This document shows positions 1-11,590 of a stretch of DNA of 64,000 bases, piece by piece (position 1 is the first letter of the stretch; each line of letters starts with the position of its first letter). The notes beneath the pieces were generated by a model. The model saw nothing but the letters and a program-made list of their open reading frames with translations, made no database searches and had not been told where the DNA came from. The DNA is taken from the NCBI GenBank assembly GCA_019009955.1, contig CM032230.1, forward strand, positions 24,480,001-24,544,000. Reading direction: 5' to 3'. The position numbers and the translations under genes are program-made. Source of the stretch: Riptortus pedestris. Lineage: Eukaryota > Arthropoda > Insecta > Hemiptera > Alydidae.

Positions 1-72
1 GACGCGAGTTTCGAAAAATGTCTTCAAATGTCCATCGATCCTAACCAGGAGATGACGAAAATGAGGCCCGTT

Positions 73-143
<71 letters not shown>

Positions 144-282
144 GTGATGATGTTTTCGACCACGTTGTTTTTATATAGGGAGTGTTATTCTTCTCGGACT
201 TTTGGTCAATGTTGGTGAAATAAATCTTAGTAAACTAAGATTTTTTCACCAAAATTGACCAAAACTCCGAGAAGAATAACAA

Positions 283-343
<61 letters not shown>

Positions 344-838
344 CTGTTAACGCTCTAGCGGTCGCAAGTTTTGTTTGATCGTTACCAAACTCGAAATTTA
401 ATCGTTTTATGTAAACAGAAAGATCAAGTTCGTTAATGGCTGAAATCGGACCAGTGGAGGGGGGGGGGGGGGGCTTTAGAGGGGGAGATTTTAGAAAATT
501 CAAAATATCTCCGTTATTATGCATCTAATCAAAAAATATATAGAATCAATCTTATTGCAAATTAAATTACTATAAATATTGTTCTATACATTTATTCTAT
601 ATCTTGATTATTAACCGAGATATTTGCATTTGTATTCTGTGTGTGGTCGGCAGGAGTCGGATATGTTCGGGACTATCCGCCGAGAGCTCTGGCGGCCGTT
701 CCCGTAAACTGTTCGTCCCTCGTGAATAGGTTTAGAGATCCCTTACTACTACAGATGTTATTGGGCAGATTTCTCGATTGTAAATCTTCACGTGGGAAAT
801 CTGCTTAGTTTACGCAGCCCCTGCGTGACGGACTTTTT
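1..838 (-). mobile_element. HINE-like element, subtype A, cut by window start (copy H1)
   Basis: Read on the minus strand this is the dominant repeat of the window. Its 5' end lies at the right, where the complement of GTCCGTCACGCAGGGGCTGC abuts an A-run and is followed by the subterminal GCAGATTTCCC. The body contains a 16-base G run (about 458-473) and two (TA)n blocks (76-140 and 284-338) separated by a nested palindromic MITE. The 3' terminal hairpin lies beyond the left edge of the window. The body matches copies at 22605, 25225, 50288 and 55949 over several hundred bases. Non-autonomous: no helicase or replication-initiator protein is encoded. Helentron-type mobilisation is inferred from the end structure. 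Confidence 0.8.
174..290. mobile_element. Palindromic (fold-back) MITE nested in a (TA)n block
   Basis: About 117 bp, almost entirely one inverted repeat. The left arm starts TATAGGG and runs through GTTATTCTTCTCGGA; the right arm is its reverse complement and ends CCCTATA. The arms differ at only a few positions and the turn lies near 230. The element sits inside the (TA)n of the surrounding HINE-like copy and is flanked by TA on both sides, as expected for a TA-targeting (Tc1/mariner-like) MITE. It encodes nothing. Confidence 0.7.
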
Positions 839-1169
839 TGTCTGATTCGAGTATTAATGGAGTTATTACTTTTTTGGTTTTAGCTTTTTGTAAACCCCCA
901 ATTGTACTAGTCACTAAACATCCCTAGCCCAATTACCATTTCAATTCCTGGTTACTTAGCCTTTTCAGGGGGGGGGGGGAGAGAAGTTGAGGATTATGGT
1001 GAGATGAGTCACTTATAATATTGTAGTGCGTGGGGAAATATACCTACGTGATGGACTTTTCCTATAATGGGAAGCTTATGTGAAGAGGGCTTGAAGTGTT
1101 AGAAGGGCATGAAATCTTTAGAATCCTAGATACTAGTGAAAATTTCATTACTATTACTGGCTATTTGCA

Positions 1170-1405
1170 GAAGTCACCGAATTAAAAAGAAATACGAGTA
1201 TCTCAATCTTCATGTTAATTAAATTTTCTCCAAACTCGATTAAATAGCATTTTTCAATCCAACTCATAATAGCGTAATTTATTTATTTTTCATCTAAGTT
1301 CGATTCCACTCTTTGATAAACTTGAACTTTCATTTTTCATGAAACACTTAAATATCGAATTTTCAAACGAAAATTACAACAATTACATTAGGCTAGAGCG
1401 GTAAC
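1170..1405 (+). mobile_element. Decayed HINE-like fragment (H2)
   Basis: Degraded plus-strand match to the element body. It keeps the region corresponding to 'cttgatctttctttttacataaaacg', then a stretch resembling 'taaatatcgagttt', and finally GCTAGAGCGGTAACA just before a CA-rich microsatellite. In intact copies that same GCGGTAACAGACA motif directly precedes the (TA)n block, so the microsatellite here occupies the equivalent place. Both element ends are lost. Confidence 0.5.
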
Positions 1406-1407
1406 AT

Positions 1408-1502
1408 ATACACACACACGCAAGCACGCACTCACGCACGCGCACACACACACACACACACACACGCGCGCGCGCACACACACGCACACACACACACATA
1501 TA
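1408..1502. repeat. CA/CG-rich alternating purine-pyrimidine microsatellite
   Basis: About 95 bp of alternating CA, CACG and CGCG steps with a core of (CG)n near 1465. Strictly alternating purine-pyrimidine tracts of this kind can adopt Z-DNA. It follows the decayed HINE-like fragment at the position where other copies carry (TA)n. Confidence 0.85.
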
Positions 1503-2194
1503 CCTGCAAATTAATTCGTATGTATACAATTTATATTGTCAATTTGTTGTATTTTGTTTTTTTATACTTTAGTAACAGTAGCTTATTGTACCTTACTACA
1601 ATGGAGTGAGGGGGGTAGGGGGTGTAAGCGTTAAAATCTAAACATAAATTTACAAAATCTTGGGTATTATAAGCTATCTTGAAAAAATAATGTTATAAAT
1701 TGTCTTTAGAATGCTTTAAGTATTTATTAGGAAGTTATTTTTAACTGAGATTTAAAAACTTACTATTTGCTCAGCCAAACTCCGTTTTTGATTAACATTT
1801 TTACTTTATAATGCACACTAGGTAGTTCTGGTTACATATAATTTATTAAGGCTCTCATAGAAACTAATTTTCACATTATGTTTTTTATTACGAGGGAAGT
1901 ATTATCTGTTATTTTATAATTGATCTAGAAAGATAAACGCCAATGAAAGGTTATCGAATTCGTCATAGTTGCACAACCCTCACGGAGCGTTTCTTATATT
2001 CATGTTCCTGTCATAAACAGCTCAAGATAACTACCATTTTTTTTTGTCGGAAATTTCGAATATCTATCTGTAAAAATATAGCTTTTATATTCTCAGGTCA
2101 CTTAGTACAAATGACACGGCACTATATCGAAAACTGTTTAGTGAGTTAGTCGCACTACAATGAGAATAATAGAAGAAAATTAAAATTAAATTAT

Positions 2195-2285
2195 TTATTA
2201 ACGTCCACTTTTTGCAACTAAGGCTAATTAGGACGGGTTATCTACAGGGTACCATCCTTCTCTATCCAGGGTGGGACAAGGATAG
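2195..2285 (-). mobile_element. SINE-1 fragment (3' part)
   Basis: Matches the 3' half of the tRNA-derived SINE-1 on the minus strand: 'ttattaacgtccactttttg', 'ctaattaggacgggttatct' and 'ccagggtgggac'. The tRNA-like head is missing. Confidence 0.75.
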
Positions 2286-2784
2286 AAAAAAATTAGCACC
2301 ATTATATTTCGAAATGATTAATAAAAAGATGAGAAAGTGTAGAAATAAAACACACATATTTATACACACATATTTATACACACAAAGCAGCTTCATGTGA
2401 GGTGGGAGCTGGACATGTCAAACAGTTACTAATGAAACGATGGGTGTTAGACCAAATCGTGCACGTCAAATTGTATCACTTCAAATCAGCATATGATTGA
2501 ACTGTCAAACGCATTCATTGGAAGTTGGGGTTTTAGGCAAACTTGTCCGGCTGAGCAGGGCTATATGTCTATCGGTTTTTCTTCATCCACAATTCTTGAT
2601 ATATGTGTTCCAAGTGGGTTAAAGGTTTTGAAAAGTCTATCCATCCATACATTCACTAATTAATAAGTCATCAAACCTGCAGTCCCTTACAAGGTGTCTT
2701 ATCAACCACCTTTTTTAATCTGAACCTCCTTCTTCTCACTTTATTAAAAATATTTTTAATTCAATCATTGGCAACAATCAAAAT

Positions 2785-3556
2785 TCGTTATTTGTCAACA
2801 CAGATGGATCAAAATCTTACAGGGACCGGTGCAGCAGCAGCTATAGGAAATGTAGGTTATAAAATACGATTACCTGATAAAGCCTATGTATATTCAGGCA
2901 AACTTGAGGCTATAATTTTTGCTTTATCAAAACTAGAGCAATCCCCCCAACACCAAAATACTGCAGTGTACCGACTCTCTTAGTTCCTTACTATCTACTT
3001 AGGAAATCTTTACAATTCACACCCACTTATTACACATATTTACACAGTCTACACGATTATAACATAATTATGATGCGACTACCTGGACATTCAGACATAA
3101 AACAAAGCACTGACATCGACATACAAGCTAAATTAGCAGCCAGAAAAAGAACTGTGGACATCGACAGGCTGACTGCACAAGACATGAAACAGGTAATTAA
3201 AACAGATGTACTCAATGACTGGACAACCGTCTGGCTACAAACTGACAACAAACTCCGAGAAATACTAGATAACCCAAACTAAGGAAAATCTAACCAGACG
3301 AGATCAAGTGTTGTTGACTAGACTTAGAATCGGACATTCACTACTTACACATTCATACCTTTTAAACCGTAAAGACCGACCTACATGCACTCACTGTAAC
3401 ACAGTACTGACCATTAAACACCTCCTGATTGACTGCAGACTACGTGACCATTAGAACTTACCCAACGACTTGAACGAACTGTTAACAGAAGGTAGCCCAC
3501 ATATAAAAATACTCTTAAACCACTTGAAGACAACAGACATTTACAACAAACTTTAA
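2785..3556 (+). pseudogene. Non-LTR retrotransposon ORF2 C-terminus: RNase H domain plus tail (broken)
   Basis: Three frames joined conceptually give an RNase H domain. It starts VNTDGSK (first catalytic Asp), runs through GTGAAAAIGNVGYKIRLP and GKLEAIIFAL (catalytic Glu), then TDSLSSLL (second Asp), then RLPGHSDIKQSTDIDIQAKL, where the usual GNE-AD is altered but the last Asp is kept. After this come NDWTTVWLQTDNKLREI and a C-terminal Cys/His segment TRLRIGHSLLTHSYLL...CTHCN...IKHLLIDC, typical of jockey/I-type elements, which is read only to the stop at 3554-3556. Frameshifts lie near 2815 and 2965, with in-frame stops at about 3000, 3280 and 3450. RNase H degrades the RNA strand of the RNA/DNA hybrid during target-primed reverse transcription. 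The reverse transcriptase itself is absent, as in a 5'-truncated copy. Confidence 0.85.
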
Positions 3557-3845
3557 AACTCACCTACCCTACTCATTTTTCTGCGTTTTAAGTCTCTGTA
3601 TAACACATTTTTAATCTTGTGTCTTAGACTTCCATACCTTCATGTCAGGATTTATCTCAAAATTTATAGTTTTACATAGCTTTATTTTAACATTTCCTTA
3701 ATTTTATTTCCATATACTTTATACTATGTTTTAATAAATTCGGAAACATTTTTTCTTTATTTTAAAATTTTAATTTAGAGAATTCAAATAAATGGTACTG
3801 AGCGACATCGCCTAGTTGCGGAGCTCTTCAAATAAATAAATAAAT
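3557..3845 (+). other. Probable 3' UTR and (AAAT)n tail of the same retrotransposon
   Basis: AT-rich sequence after the ORF2 stop, ending in a short 'tcaaataaataaataaatt' run at about 3827-3845. A simple-repeat 3' tail is usual for I/jockey-type insertions. The exact 3' end is an inference because no target-site duplication could be assigned. Confidence 0.4.
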
Positions 3846-4562
3846 TATTTTAATTTTTATAATAAGTTTCAATTGGCTGGAAGAGGATAGTTGTGTTCGA
3901 GTGTCTGACTTTCTTCTTTAAAGTAATATGGACGAATAAAATGTGATTTTTAGACTCTGAGCTATCAACAACAACAAAAATAGCAAGAATCTTTCGAATA
4001 TTGGATGTCCATTGAGCGAGAAAGCGCTGCATAGTGTTCTCAAATTTATTTTTGGTTTGAGAAATATCTCTGCATAACTTGAAAAAGATTATTAATAAAT
4101 GTTTATTGTTTAGATCTTAAATACAAAATGAGACAGTCTCCATTATAAACAGATCTCGTTATAAGACACATTTTCCAAAAAGGTAGCAAGCCTAAGTAAC
4201 TCTCTTTAGCAGTTATTTCTCAGTTCCAAATAAATGGTCTATTAATGACCGCTACCATGTAGAGATATTCCTAAAACATGCGTCTTTTAACGAGGTAACA
4301 CAGAGCAAGATAGATCCTTCCAAAAAAATATAAACATCATTAACAACATATAAAAATATATACAATAAAGTAATAAATATTATGTGATAATTCTGTAAAT
4401 TTCCAATTCGAAAAACTTCTAATGGCGTATGCGATAACCTTGCTGAACTCATCATTGTATAACAAATCTATCGTTAAGGTCTTGGCAAATAATATACTTA
4501 AAATTCCTTTAATTCTCGAATATTCAGTAATTTAGCTTATTCATTTATTGAAAAAAATACAG

Positions 4563-4900
4563 GTAAAAATTTTGAAGAAAGTGTACTAAAAGCTAAAAAA
4601 CAATTCTAGGTCCTAGGTAACAGTCACCACAGTACTATCCTCATCAATCCAGAGTACTCATCAGACGAATAAATAAAATTGTGGGGTGTGTGAAAAACCT
4701 ATGATCATTAACCTGAATAAATACGTAAATAGCATTTATAAATCATATGAATGGTTGACCGTTGTTAGAAGTTTTACACGAGCCACGATTTTATTTATTT
4801 TTCTGATCAATGAACTAGACTGATGCGGAGATGGTGTGATGACTGGTACCTAGGACCAAGCATTATATTTTAGATTTTAGTACATTTATTTCATAATTTG
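4563..4900. mobile_element. Fold-back element with ~130-bp inverted arms
   Basis: Left arm about 4563-4697, right arm about 4763-4900, loop about 65 bp. Shared pieces include 'gtactaaaa', 'tcctaggta', 'cagtcaccac' against its complement 'gtgtgatgactg', and 'aataaataaaat' against 'attttatttattt'. Arm identity is clearly below that of the MITE at 174-290, so the insertion is older. It encodes nothing. The boundaries are approximate. Confidence 0.65.
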
Positions 4901-5067
4901 AAAATTATTTCAATTACAGTTTTTAGTTTTAATTTCATATTCTATTTAGTAAATTTAGTGTCTCAATATTGCAAGGTTTATTCCCTGACAGCATGTTGCA
5001 ATCTAACTCTAAACAAAACAGTAATGTGTACGAAACATATGCAACACGCCATGCACTAAGATCAATG

Positions 5068-5400
5068 TAAGTGTACATCCCTTTCATTTGATACCCATAC
5101 CCATTACCCAGATTAAACCAAATAAGAAAACTGGAATGTTGTCCTGGCGGTCATCTTAGATATGAAATTTGTCATAGTGTACAGTATTCTACTTGTCAAA
5201 CCCTTTCATTTGAAACCTAATCCTATATTGAGAGATTTGCGAAGAAAAAATATGCAATTCGCCATTATGTTGGCCGCCAAATTGAATTTTCATTTTTTTC
5301 ATTGTGTACTTTATTCTACTAACATTTCATTTCATACCCATGTTGAGGAAGTTGTGAAGAAAAAAGTATGGCCGCCAATTTGTAGCGGTGAACATCTAGG
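5068..5400. repeat. Diverged tandem array, about three ~125-bp units
   Basis: Three successive units begin with TGTAC and contain TTTCATTTGA(T/A)ACC or close variants, then an A-rich GAAGAAAAAA block, then a GCC(A)CC-type motif ('ggcggtcatctta', 'ggccgccaaattg', 'ggccgccaatttg'). Unit starts are near 5068, 5176 and 5306. A 123-codon open frame at 5162-5533 lies across it but follows repeat units and is not credited as a gene. Confidence 0.6.
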
Positions 5401-5539
5401 ATTTACAAAAATAATGAATATATTAAATTTCATTGTCATCAGAACTAAAGGTGTGTACCAAGTCTTTACATCAATCGGTCTACAAGAAAGGGGTCAAATT
5501 TCATGTACTAAATATGGTCAAATAAATGCATAACTAGGC

Positions 5540-6650
5540 AAGCTAAATAATACCGTTTAAAAAAAAAATTTCTTTCTAAAAATGTAAATTACAACAGAAC
5601 ACTCTTCGCCATAACCACTGTCAAAATAAAGAAGAGAAAAAGTATTACTAGATGGAAATATGAAGTTATTCCACTTGAATTGGCACTTGAAGGTTAAGAT
5701 TGTCAGTTAACTATATCATCCTACCCAAAATGTGGGAATCCCGCAACTGATAACAACAATTTTCCACTTTATTTTATAGAAAGGAAGTTTTCCTCCAAGC
5801 CCAGATAAAGAAACACTGCCCATTGCACGCGAAACACAATCAGTTATTGGAGGATCGAGTCTTGTTAATCAGTATAACACATCTTATGACAAGTTATTAC
5901 AAGGCCGAACCTTTTTTCGTCATGATATATGCTATCGGAGGCATGTATCACGAACATCAGCTGCAGATAAACCAACGTTGCACGCCATACTTCAAATATC
6001 AGTTATCTAATGCTAATAAGTAACATATTTACTTATCTTGTTCATTGGCCTCACCCAACTTATATCAAGGTTATTGAAGGTTGCCCTCTTTGCGCTAATT
6101 ATTAAAATTGATCAATAACCACTTTATGTATCAACGCTGCCGAACTTTATCACTTACTGCATTTTCCAACAAGATGCGCACGCGTCTCACTGTGTGGGAA
6201 GTAACATGTATATTATTGCCTTCATTCTGATTATTTTGAATTACTCGAAAAGTTTACATGTCAAACAAATTTAAAATGTGAAAAATTCCGATTTCAAGTA
6301 ATCACATTCTTCTGTTTGCAGATTGATTTATTGACTGATAATTATAGAAGATAAAGAATTACTAGAAGGAAATAACATCTTCTAGCAAACGACTAAATAT
6401 TGGTTATACTCATTTGTGGTCATATCAAATCAATATAATTCAAAATTGTAAGGCTTGGTTCAAATATATTTAAGGCATTCGGAATTATTACAGAAAACTG
6501 GCATTTACCAGTAAGTTTTTTGGATTAGAGCCCTCATGTCCAGGGATAAAATGTATTTTTGATCAAAGGAAGTTAAAATGAGGAACAAAGAATTTACCCA
6601 ATCGACATGTGTATTATATCTAGAAGGACCACAACTAACCAATGAGTGTC
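5540..6650. other. AT-rich sequence without a supported feature
   Basis: Both strands were read; no coding, RNA or repeat signal beyond low complexity was recognised. Confidence 0.5.
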
Positions 6651-6654
6651 TGCG

Positions 6655-6866
6655 GATAACGGGCGAGATGAGATCGGCTGATGTCGGTTCTATTCGTGAG
6701 TTTCCGCCTAAAGCTAGTTCGGCCGTTTCCGCAACTGTTCGGCTCTCGTGAAATTGGTTTAGAGACTCGTTACTACTTCTGTTACTATTATGCAGATTTC
6801 TCAACTGTAAAAATTCATGTGGAAAATCTCCTTAGTTTACGCAGTCCTAGCGTGACGGACTTTTTT
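6655..6866 (-). mobile_element. HINE-like 5'-end fragment (H3)
   Basis: Minus-strand copy of the first ~210 bp of the element. The right end is 'gcgtgacggacttttt', preceded by CTTAGTTTACGCAG, and the interior 'ggccgtttccgcaactgttc' and 'tttccgcctaaagctagttc' match the copy at 50288. The (TA)n core and the 3' hairpin are absent. Confidence 0.7.
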
Positions 6867-6902
6867 ATACTTCTTGAGCACCATTTTGTTCTATATGCAT
6901 AA

Positions 6903-6938
6903 CTGTTATAGTATATAACAGTTATATATACTATAAAC
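6903..6938. repeat. Short palindromic AT hairpin
   Basis: CTGTTATAGTATATAACAG is a near-perfect palindrome followed by a second TATATAGT/ACTATA repeat. It lies 35 bp outside the end of H3. No function is assigned. Confidence 0.5.
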
Positions 6939-6939
6939 G

Positions 6940-7950
6940 AAATATAGTAACTTGCGGATTGTCAAATCCGGCACACTGACTTTACAGATATCCATTTCCG
7001 TATTGGACAAATTGAAGCATCTTAAGAGCCAATTAAGAAAAGATTGACACTATATGAAAAGTCACTCGAAATTCTCTCTCGAAGCAGATTATCCTACAAG
7101 ACCAAGCCTGTCCTTATCACTGTGCTCGTAATAAACAGACAACCTTGGTGAAAACGAGGAAGTTCATAAAATCAGTCATCCAAGATTGTGAAATACAAGT
7201 TTTGAGGCCATGAAACTCAAACCCCCAATTCGGCAAAGCTCAAGTCAGCTTCAGTTTTGAAAGAAACCTCTGTTTTAAAATAGGAACACGAGTTAACCCA
7301 CTCATCAGATCATAGTTGGAATTTTTTACTAATCTTCATTGCTTGAATCAAATAAATATTTCTATAACAATACAGTCTGTGAACTACGTACATGTGAAAC
7401 TCTGCCTCCTAGTTCAGTTGGTGGAGAAGTGAGACTCAGGAAGATCTGGCTGTAAAACCTGAGAGGAACTTGTGGAGGTTGCGGTTCGAGGAAAAAAATG
7501 TTCCAACATTTAAATTGCCTAAATTATGTACATAGGCCCAAGCCATAAAAAGATAGTAGGAAACACTAATTAGTTCTAGTTAAAAATTTTTATATTACTA
7601 AATCTAAATTAGTTGTATAATACTTTTGATTTCCAATCAATTTTCATTTTCGATATTATATTCATTTAAGCTCAACAAGGCTAAAAATTTAGAAGAAAGG
7701 ATGCCTTCTTAAAGAATATATTGTACAGCACATAGTAATATTATCATACAAAGGTATACGGTCGTAATTCTGTTTGAAACATGAGACTAAACATGTACAG
7801 GCCAAATCCAATCTATTTTCTAAAACAAATGATCACTTCCTCGAACTAAGTTGTTCTACAGACGCTATTGAGTACTGGGAATTTGTTCGGATTGCGTGAA
7901 ATGCAATTTTGAATAAACACTTACAGAACGTTTAAAAACAAACATCTAAA
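6940..7950. other. AT-rich sequence without a supported feature
   Basis: No convincing open frame, RNA gene or interspersed repeat was recognised. Confidence 0.45.
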
Positions 7951-7957
7951 TTGTCAA

Positions 7958-8122
7958 ATATTATTTATTATCGTCCACTTTGAGCCCTTTTCTGGACAGA
8001 CAGGGCGGGATTATGGATTTTATTTAATGAATTCGTCACTAAATAATCTCCTGTTGCCCAAGCGGGGATCGAACTCTAATCTTGAGCGTTGCCATTTGAG
8101 ATTAAGACCAACACCTTCATCG
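7958..8122 (-). mobile_element. SINE-1 copy (diverged)
   Basis: Minus-strand copy with 'ttatttattatcgtccactt', 'aatgaattcgtcactaaata', then the complement of a tRNA B-box (GGGGATCGAACTCTAA) and 'attaagaccaacacc' from the tRNA-like head. Full-length apart from the far 5' end. Confidence 0.75.
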
Positions 8123-8129
8123 ATTCAAT

Positions 8130-9940
8130 GTCAATGATAAAATGTCTAAAGGTTTCTTAGATTTAGACACCATTTTCACAACTGAAAATAAATGTTAAAT
8201 AGTGAGAAATTAAAAAGAAATCATACTGCGGGGTGTATACTGTTTCCCTTGTGTCTGAGTATCCATTAGACAGTCAGACAGAATATTGTTCTTAAAGAAA
8301 AAAGAACCCACAAAATCCCAAGTGGCAGAATATTTCCATAATTTGAATCACTACATAAAATTTGATGAAATCTAAGTTGTTTTTAACGTAACGAACAATC
8401 AAGGAAGGATTATAAGAGAAGCCGTAAACTATGCAAATTGTCCATTTAATAAAGGAAATTGCTATAAAATCAGAGTATTGCGGATGCTAGTTATCCGAAA
8501 AAAATGGGAAATTAATCTTTGGATAGCGTAATAGGCACTATGAAAGACGATACTCAACTCATGGGGATGAAATGAAATGTATTTATTTCCATTAAATGTT
8601 TAAATATATTTGCTTTCAATAAGAAAAAATTACTAATATAAAATGAATTGATTTCTTTACATATTATTAAATAACTATACTCATAAAATTAGGTCAGATT
8701 CCAAGAATGAATTTTATATAATAAATCGATCAATTTAATAATTATATACGATTAGTTAATTTTGATAATAATCTTACTACCTCTCTAAATATAAATAATA
8801 ACATAAATTTTTCAATTTATTGCCATGTATTGTGATTAGTCAAATTTATTGAAGGATGGTATGTTTTATAAATGATGAGAAACTTGCCCCCACCTTAAAC
8901 AGACAAATTATTTTTTTGACCGATTTTTCTGAAAAATATTTGATTGTTTTAGTTAATTATGGAACATTTCTATTTATTCTAGTATTCATTCTAGTATTCA
9001 TTTTGTGTATAATACCCTTTAACCATGAAGTTGTTTACTTTATATTTATAGAAAGAATATTTTCTCACGCGCATTGATAAAATTTACTCCTGAAAATGAT
9101 ATGCTTTTCTCGTATGTTGGTTGTTGGTTTTTAGTTAATTCTTGTATCATGTTTTATTGTTATTTTGTGCCATACCATTTCTGTAAAAGAAGTTATATTG
9201 TTTTCTCAAAACCAGAAGCTCTCTATGGCAACTCCATCTCTGGGTACCATGTTTAAATTCATCAAAATGGACAGCTGAGTCTCATTCGCATTCCAGATGA
9301 GGAAGCTAGCGAAATGATTATTCGAAATGTGGCATGTATTGTGGATCATATGAGAACGAGAAAAGTCAATGATTATTATATAAAGAGATTTAGTTCATTT
9401 GTCAGTAAACAAATCTTGTGCAAATGTATGATAAGAAAGTCATATATCTGTAATACAAAGACCACTTATTATGGCACATAATATCAATACATTGTAGAAG
9501 GATTAAAGAATGCTACGTTCTGTAAATAGTATTCTTCCATACTACTTGAAGAATATACAATGTTGGTCAACTTTATGTCTAGACACTCGAGCATGTCCAT
9601 TCCCTCCGATGGATTAAAGTTGATTATAACAATTAATACCTTTGATAAAGTACCTAGTATGTTTCAACATTATTAATTGATGAATTCTGTTTCAAAAATA
9701 ATAAACCTTAACTAGTCAGCGAGGTCCTTATAAGAAAAAAATACAAAGAATGCTGGCGACAAAATATTAGGATTTCATACAGATGGTAAGTAGTAGATAG
9801 TATGTTCCTCATGGTCTGGTTCTTGTAAAATCAAGAACAGAACGAATACTTTAGATGACCCAAGATTTTACCACCTATTCCGTAGCAATGTCTGAAACAA
9901 ATATAGAAAGCGTACTTATACCCATCTGAGAAAATGATTG
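8130..9940. other. AT-rich sequence without a supported gene
   Basis: The two open frames here (8856-9077 and 9074-9256) are hydrophobic, AT-driven and show no family resemblance. A 12-bp motif TCTAGTATTCAT is duplicated near 8977-9002. Confidence 0.45.
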
Positions 9941-9949
9941 AGCTCCTTA

Positions 9950-10470
9950 GTTAAACAAGATTGGTTTCATAACATTTATCGATGTGACTCATAATATTGG
10001 AGATATTTTGAAATTTCGAATAACCTCCTATGATCACCCCTCCCCTTCTATTCCTATGTACTATTTCCGGAATTAATAAGTGTGTTGAATGGAAAAGTTA
10101 AGTATCTAGTTTGGTACAGATGATACATTTTTGTGTCCGAACCATATAATCTTAATTAATGACTTTATTGGATTGCATATTTGCAAGGAATTCTCAAAAT
10201 AATGAACCGTATAAAAAAAATATAAGGAATTTAAGCTTGAAATAGTATGACATATTGGTTTATTGTTAACGAGTAATGACTAATAGTAGAGTTTAATGAA
10301 GGCTAAAAATTAAAATAATGACATAAGTCGCTTAATATTCAAGTTGGAGAAAAAGAAAATGTAATAAAATGTCTAGGACATTAGCAATTAGATTAGTTCT
10401 ATAAAAATTTTTTGAACCAACTAACAACGGAGATATTTCGAATTTTCAAAATATACCCCCTCCAAACATG

Positions 10471-10502
<32 letters not shown>

Positions 10503-10605
10503 TTTTGAACATATCTGATTTTCGTCAGAAGGAATCGATGGATATTTGAGGAACTTTTTCGAATATAGCCCCATGAGTATAATAGCAGAAATCTGCTAAA
10601 AGAAT
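9950..10605 (+). mobile_element. HINE-like element, subtype B, lacking its 5' end (H4)
   Basis: Plus-strand copy that shares the subtype-B interior ('gaaggctaaaaattaaaata', 'atttaagcttgaaatagtat') with 11591-12543 and 50930-51480. It keeps 'acggagatatttcgaatttt', a (TA)n block at 10470-10502, then 'gaatcgatggatatttgagg', and ends GCAGAAATCTGCTAAAA, a degraded 3' hairpin. Confidence 0.65.
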
Positions 10606-10609
10606 ATGT

Positions 10610-11585
10610 ATGTATATGATAGGAATGTTTATCATTCAGGATAACTAGTTTGGGGCCAATCTTTGGGAGCGGATAGAAGCACTTGCGTGTCTATAAATGA
10701 AGTTAGAGAAGCATTATTCGAAATGTAAGACTAGTAGTCAATTCGATAGTTTGGAATTGAAAACACTGTTTTGAAGGCATTCGGCTAAACATTACGTGTC
10801 TTTTGGCACAATGAATTTATGTTCCTCCTGCAAAATATTTCCTGAAGTAAGTGACAAAAAGTTAGTGAGGACATTCAGCAACATGCCAGGGTGTCCCTGC
10901 TAGATTTTGAAACAAGCAAAGCTAACCAGACAACTCATCCACTCTCATGAGTTGGACAGTTGGTCTCGCATGAGAAATAAATGTATTCAATTTTCAGTAA
11001 TTCGACGATACTGGAGCAACCGTGCTGAAGCCCTGTGGCTTATTCTTAAGACTACAGCCGTAGACAGGCAGAAATTTCGTACACCAATCCAGGCAGGTTT
11101 GATATGTTTCTTCCTGAATAAATAAAATTAGAATAGTCAGTACAAATTATTATCAATGTGGAAATGATGTATTATGGAACAAACTTTCAACATGAAATCA
11201 AACTTGATTCCAAGAACATCATAAACCCTTCAGAAAATACTCGTAAATAAAACTCAAACTAACTTCTTATTCAACTTACATAGCGGCCACGCCACCAAAG
11301 TCCATGAATAAACAGTGCATCCTCTACAGCCCTCTGTCATTTCCCTTTATCATGCGATTCTCCCTCCAAACCTCCAGTTCCAGGGCGCTGGAATTCTGCT
11401 TCTATATTATTTATTTGTCAGACCTAAGGCCGTATCCTCCAGGTATCTTATAAAGTATTTTATGTGGGAGGGGACGGCCTGTTCTCTGCACATGAACTTC
11501 CCAGCAAAGTCTGTCTTTCTTTACGCGAGGTTCCTGACTTACTTTCTTTCCTCTTGTCCTTCTAAACTACTTGACTAGTAAAAAA
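10610..11585. other. Unassigned; includes a moderately GC-rich stretch at 11280-11580
   Basis: An 87-codon open frame (11315-11578, plus) lies in the GC-richer stretch. It has no recognisable motif and I cannot support it as a gene. The rest is AT-rich. Confidence 0.35.
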
Positions 11586-11590
11586 AAAAA

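Noticed and set aside
5162..5533. 123-codon plus-strand open frame
   Set aside because: Runs through diverged tandem repeat units; no domain and composition follows the repeat.
11315..11578. 87-codon open frame in a GC-richer stretch
   Set aside because: No motif, no splice or promoter evidence, and no conserved-looking segment.
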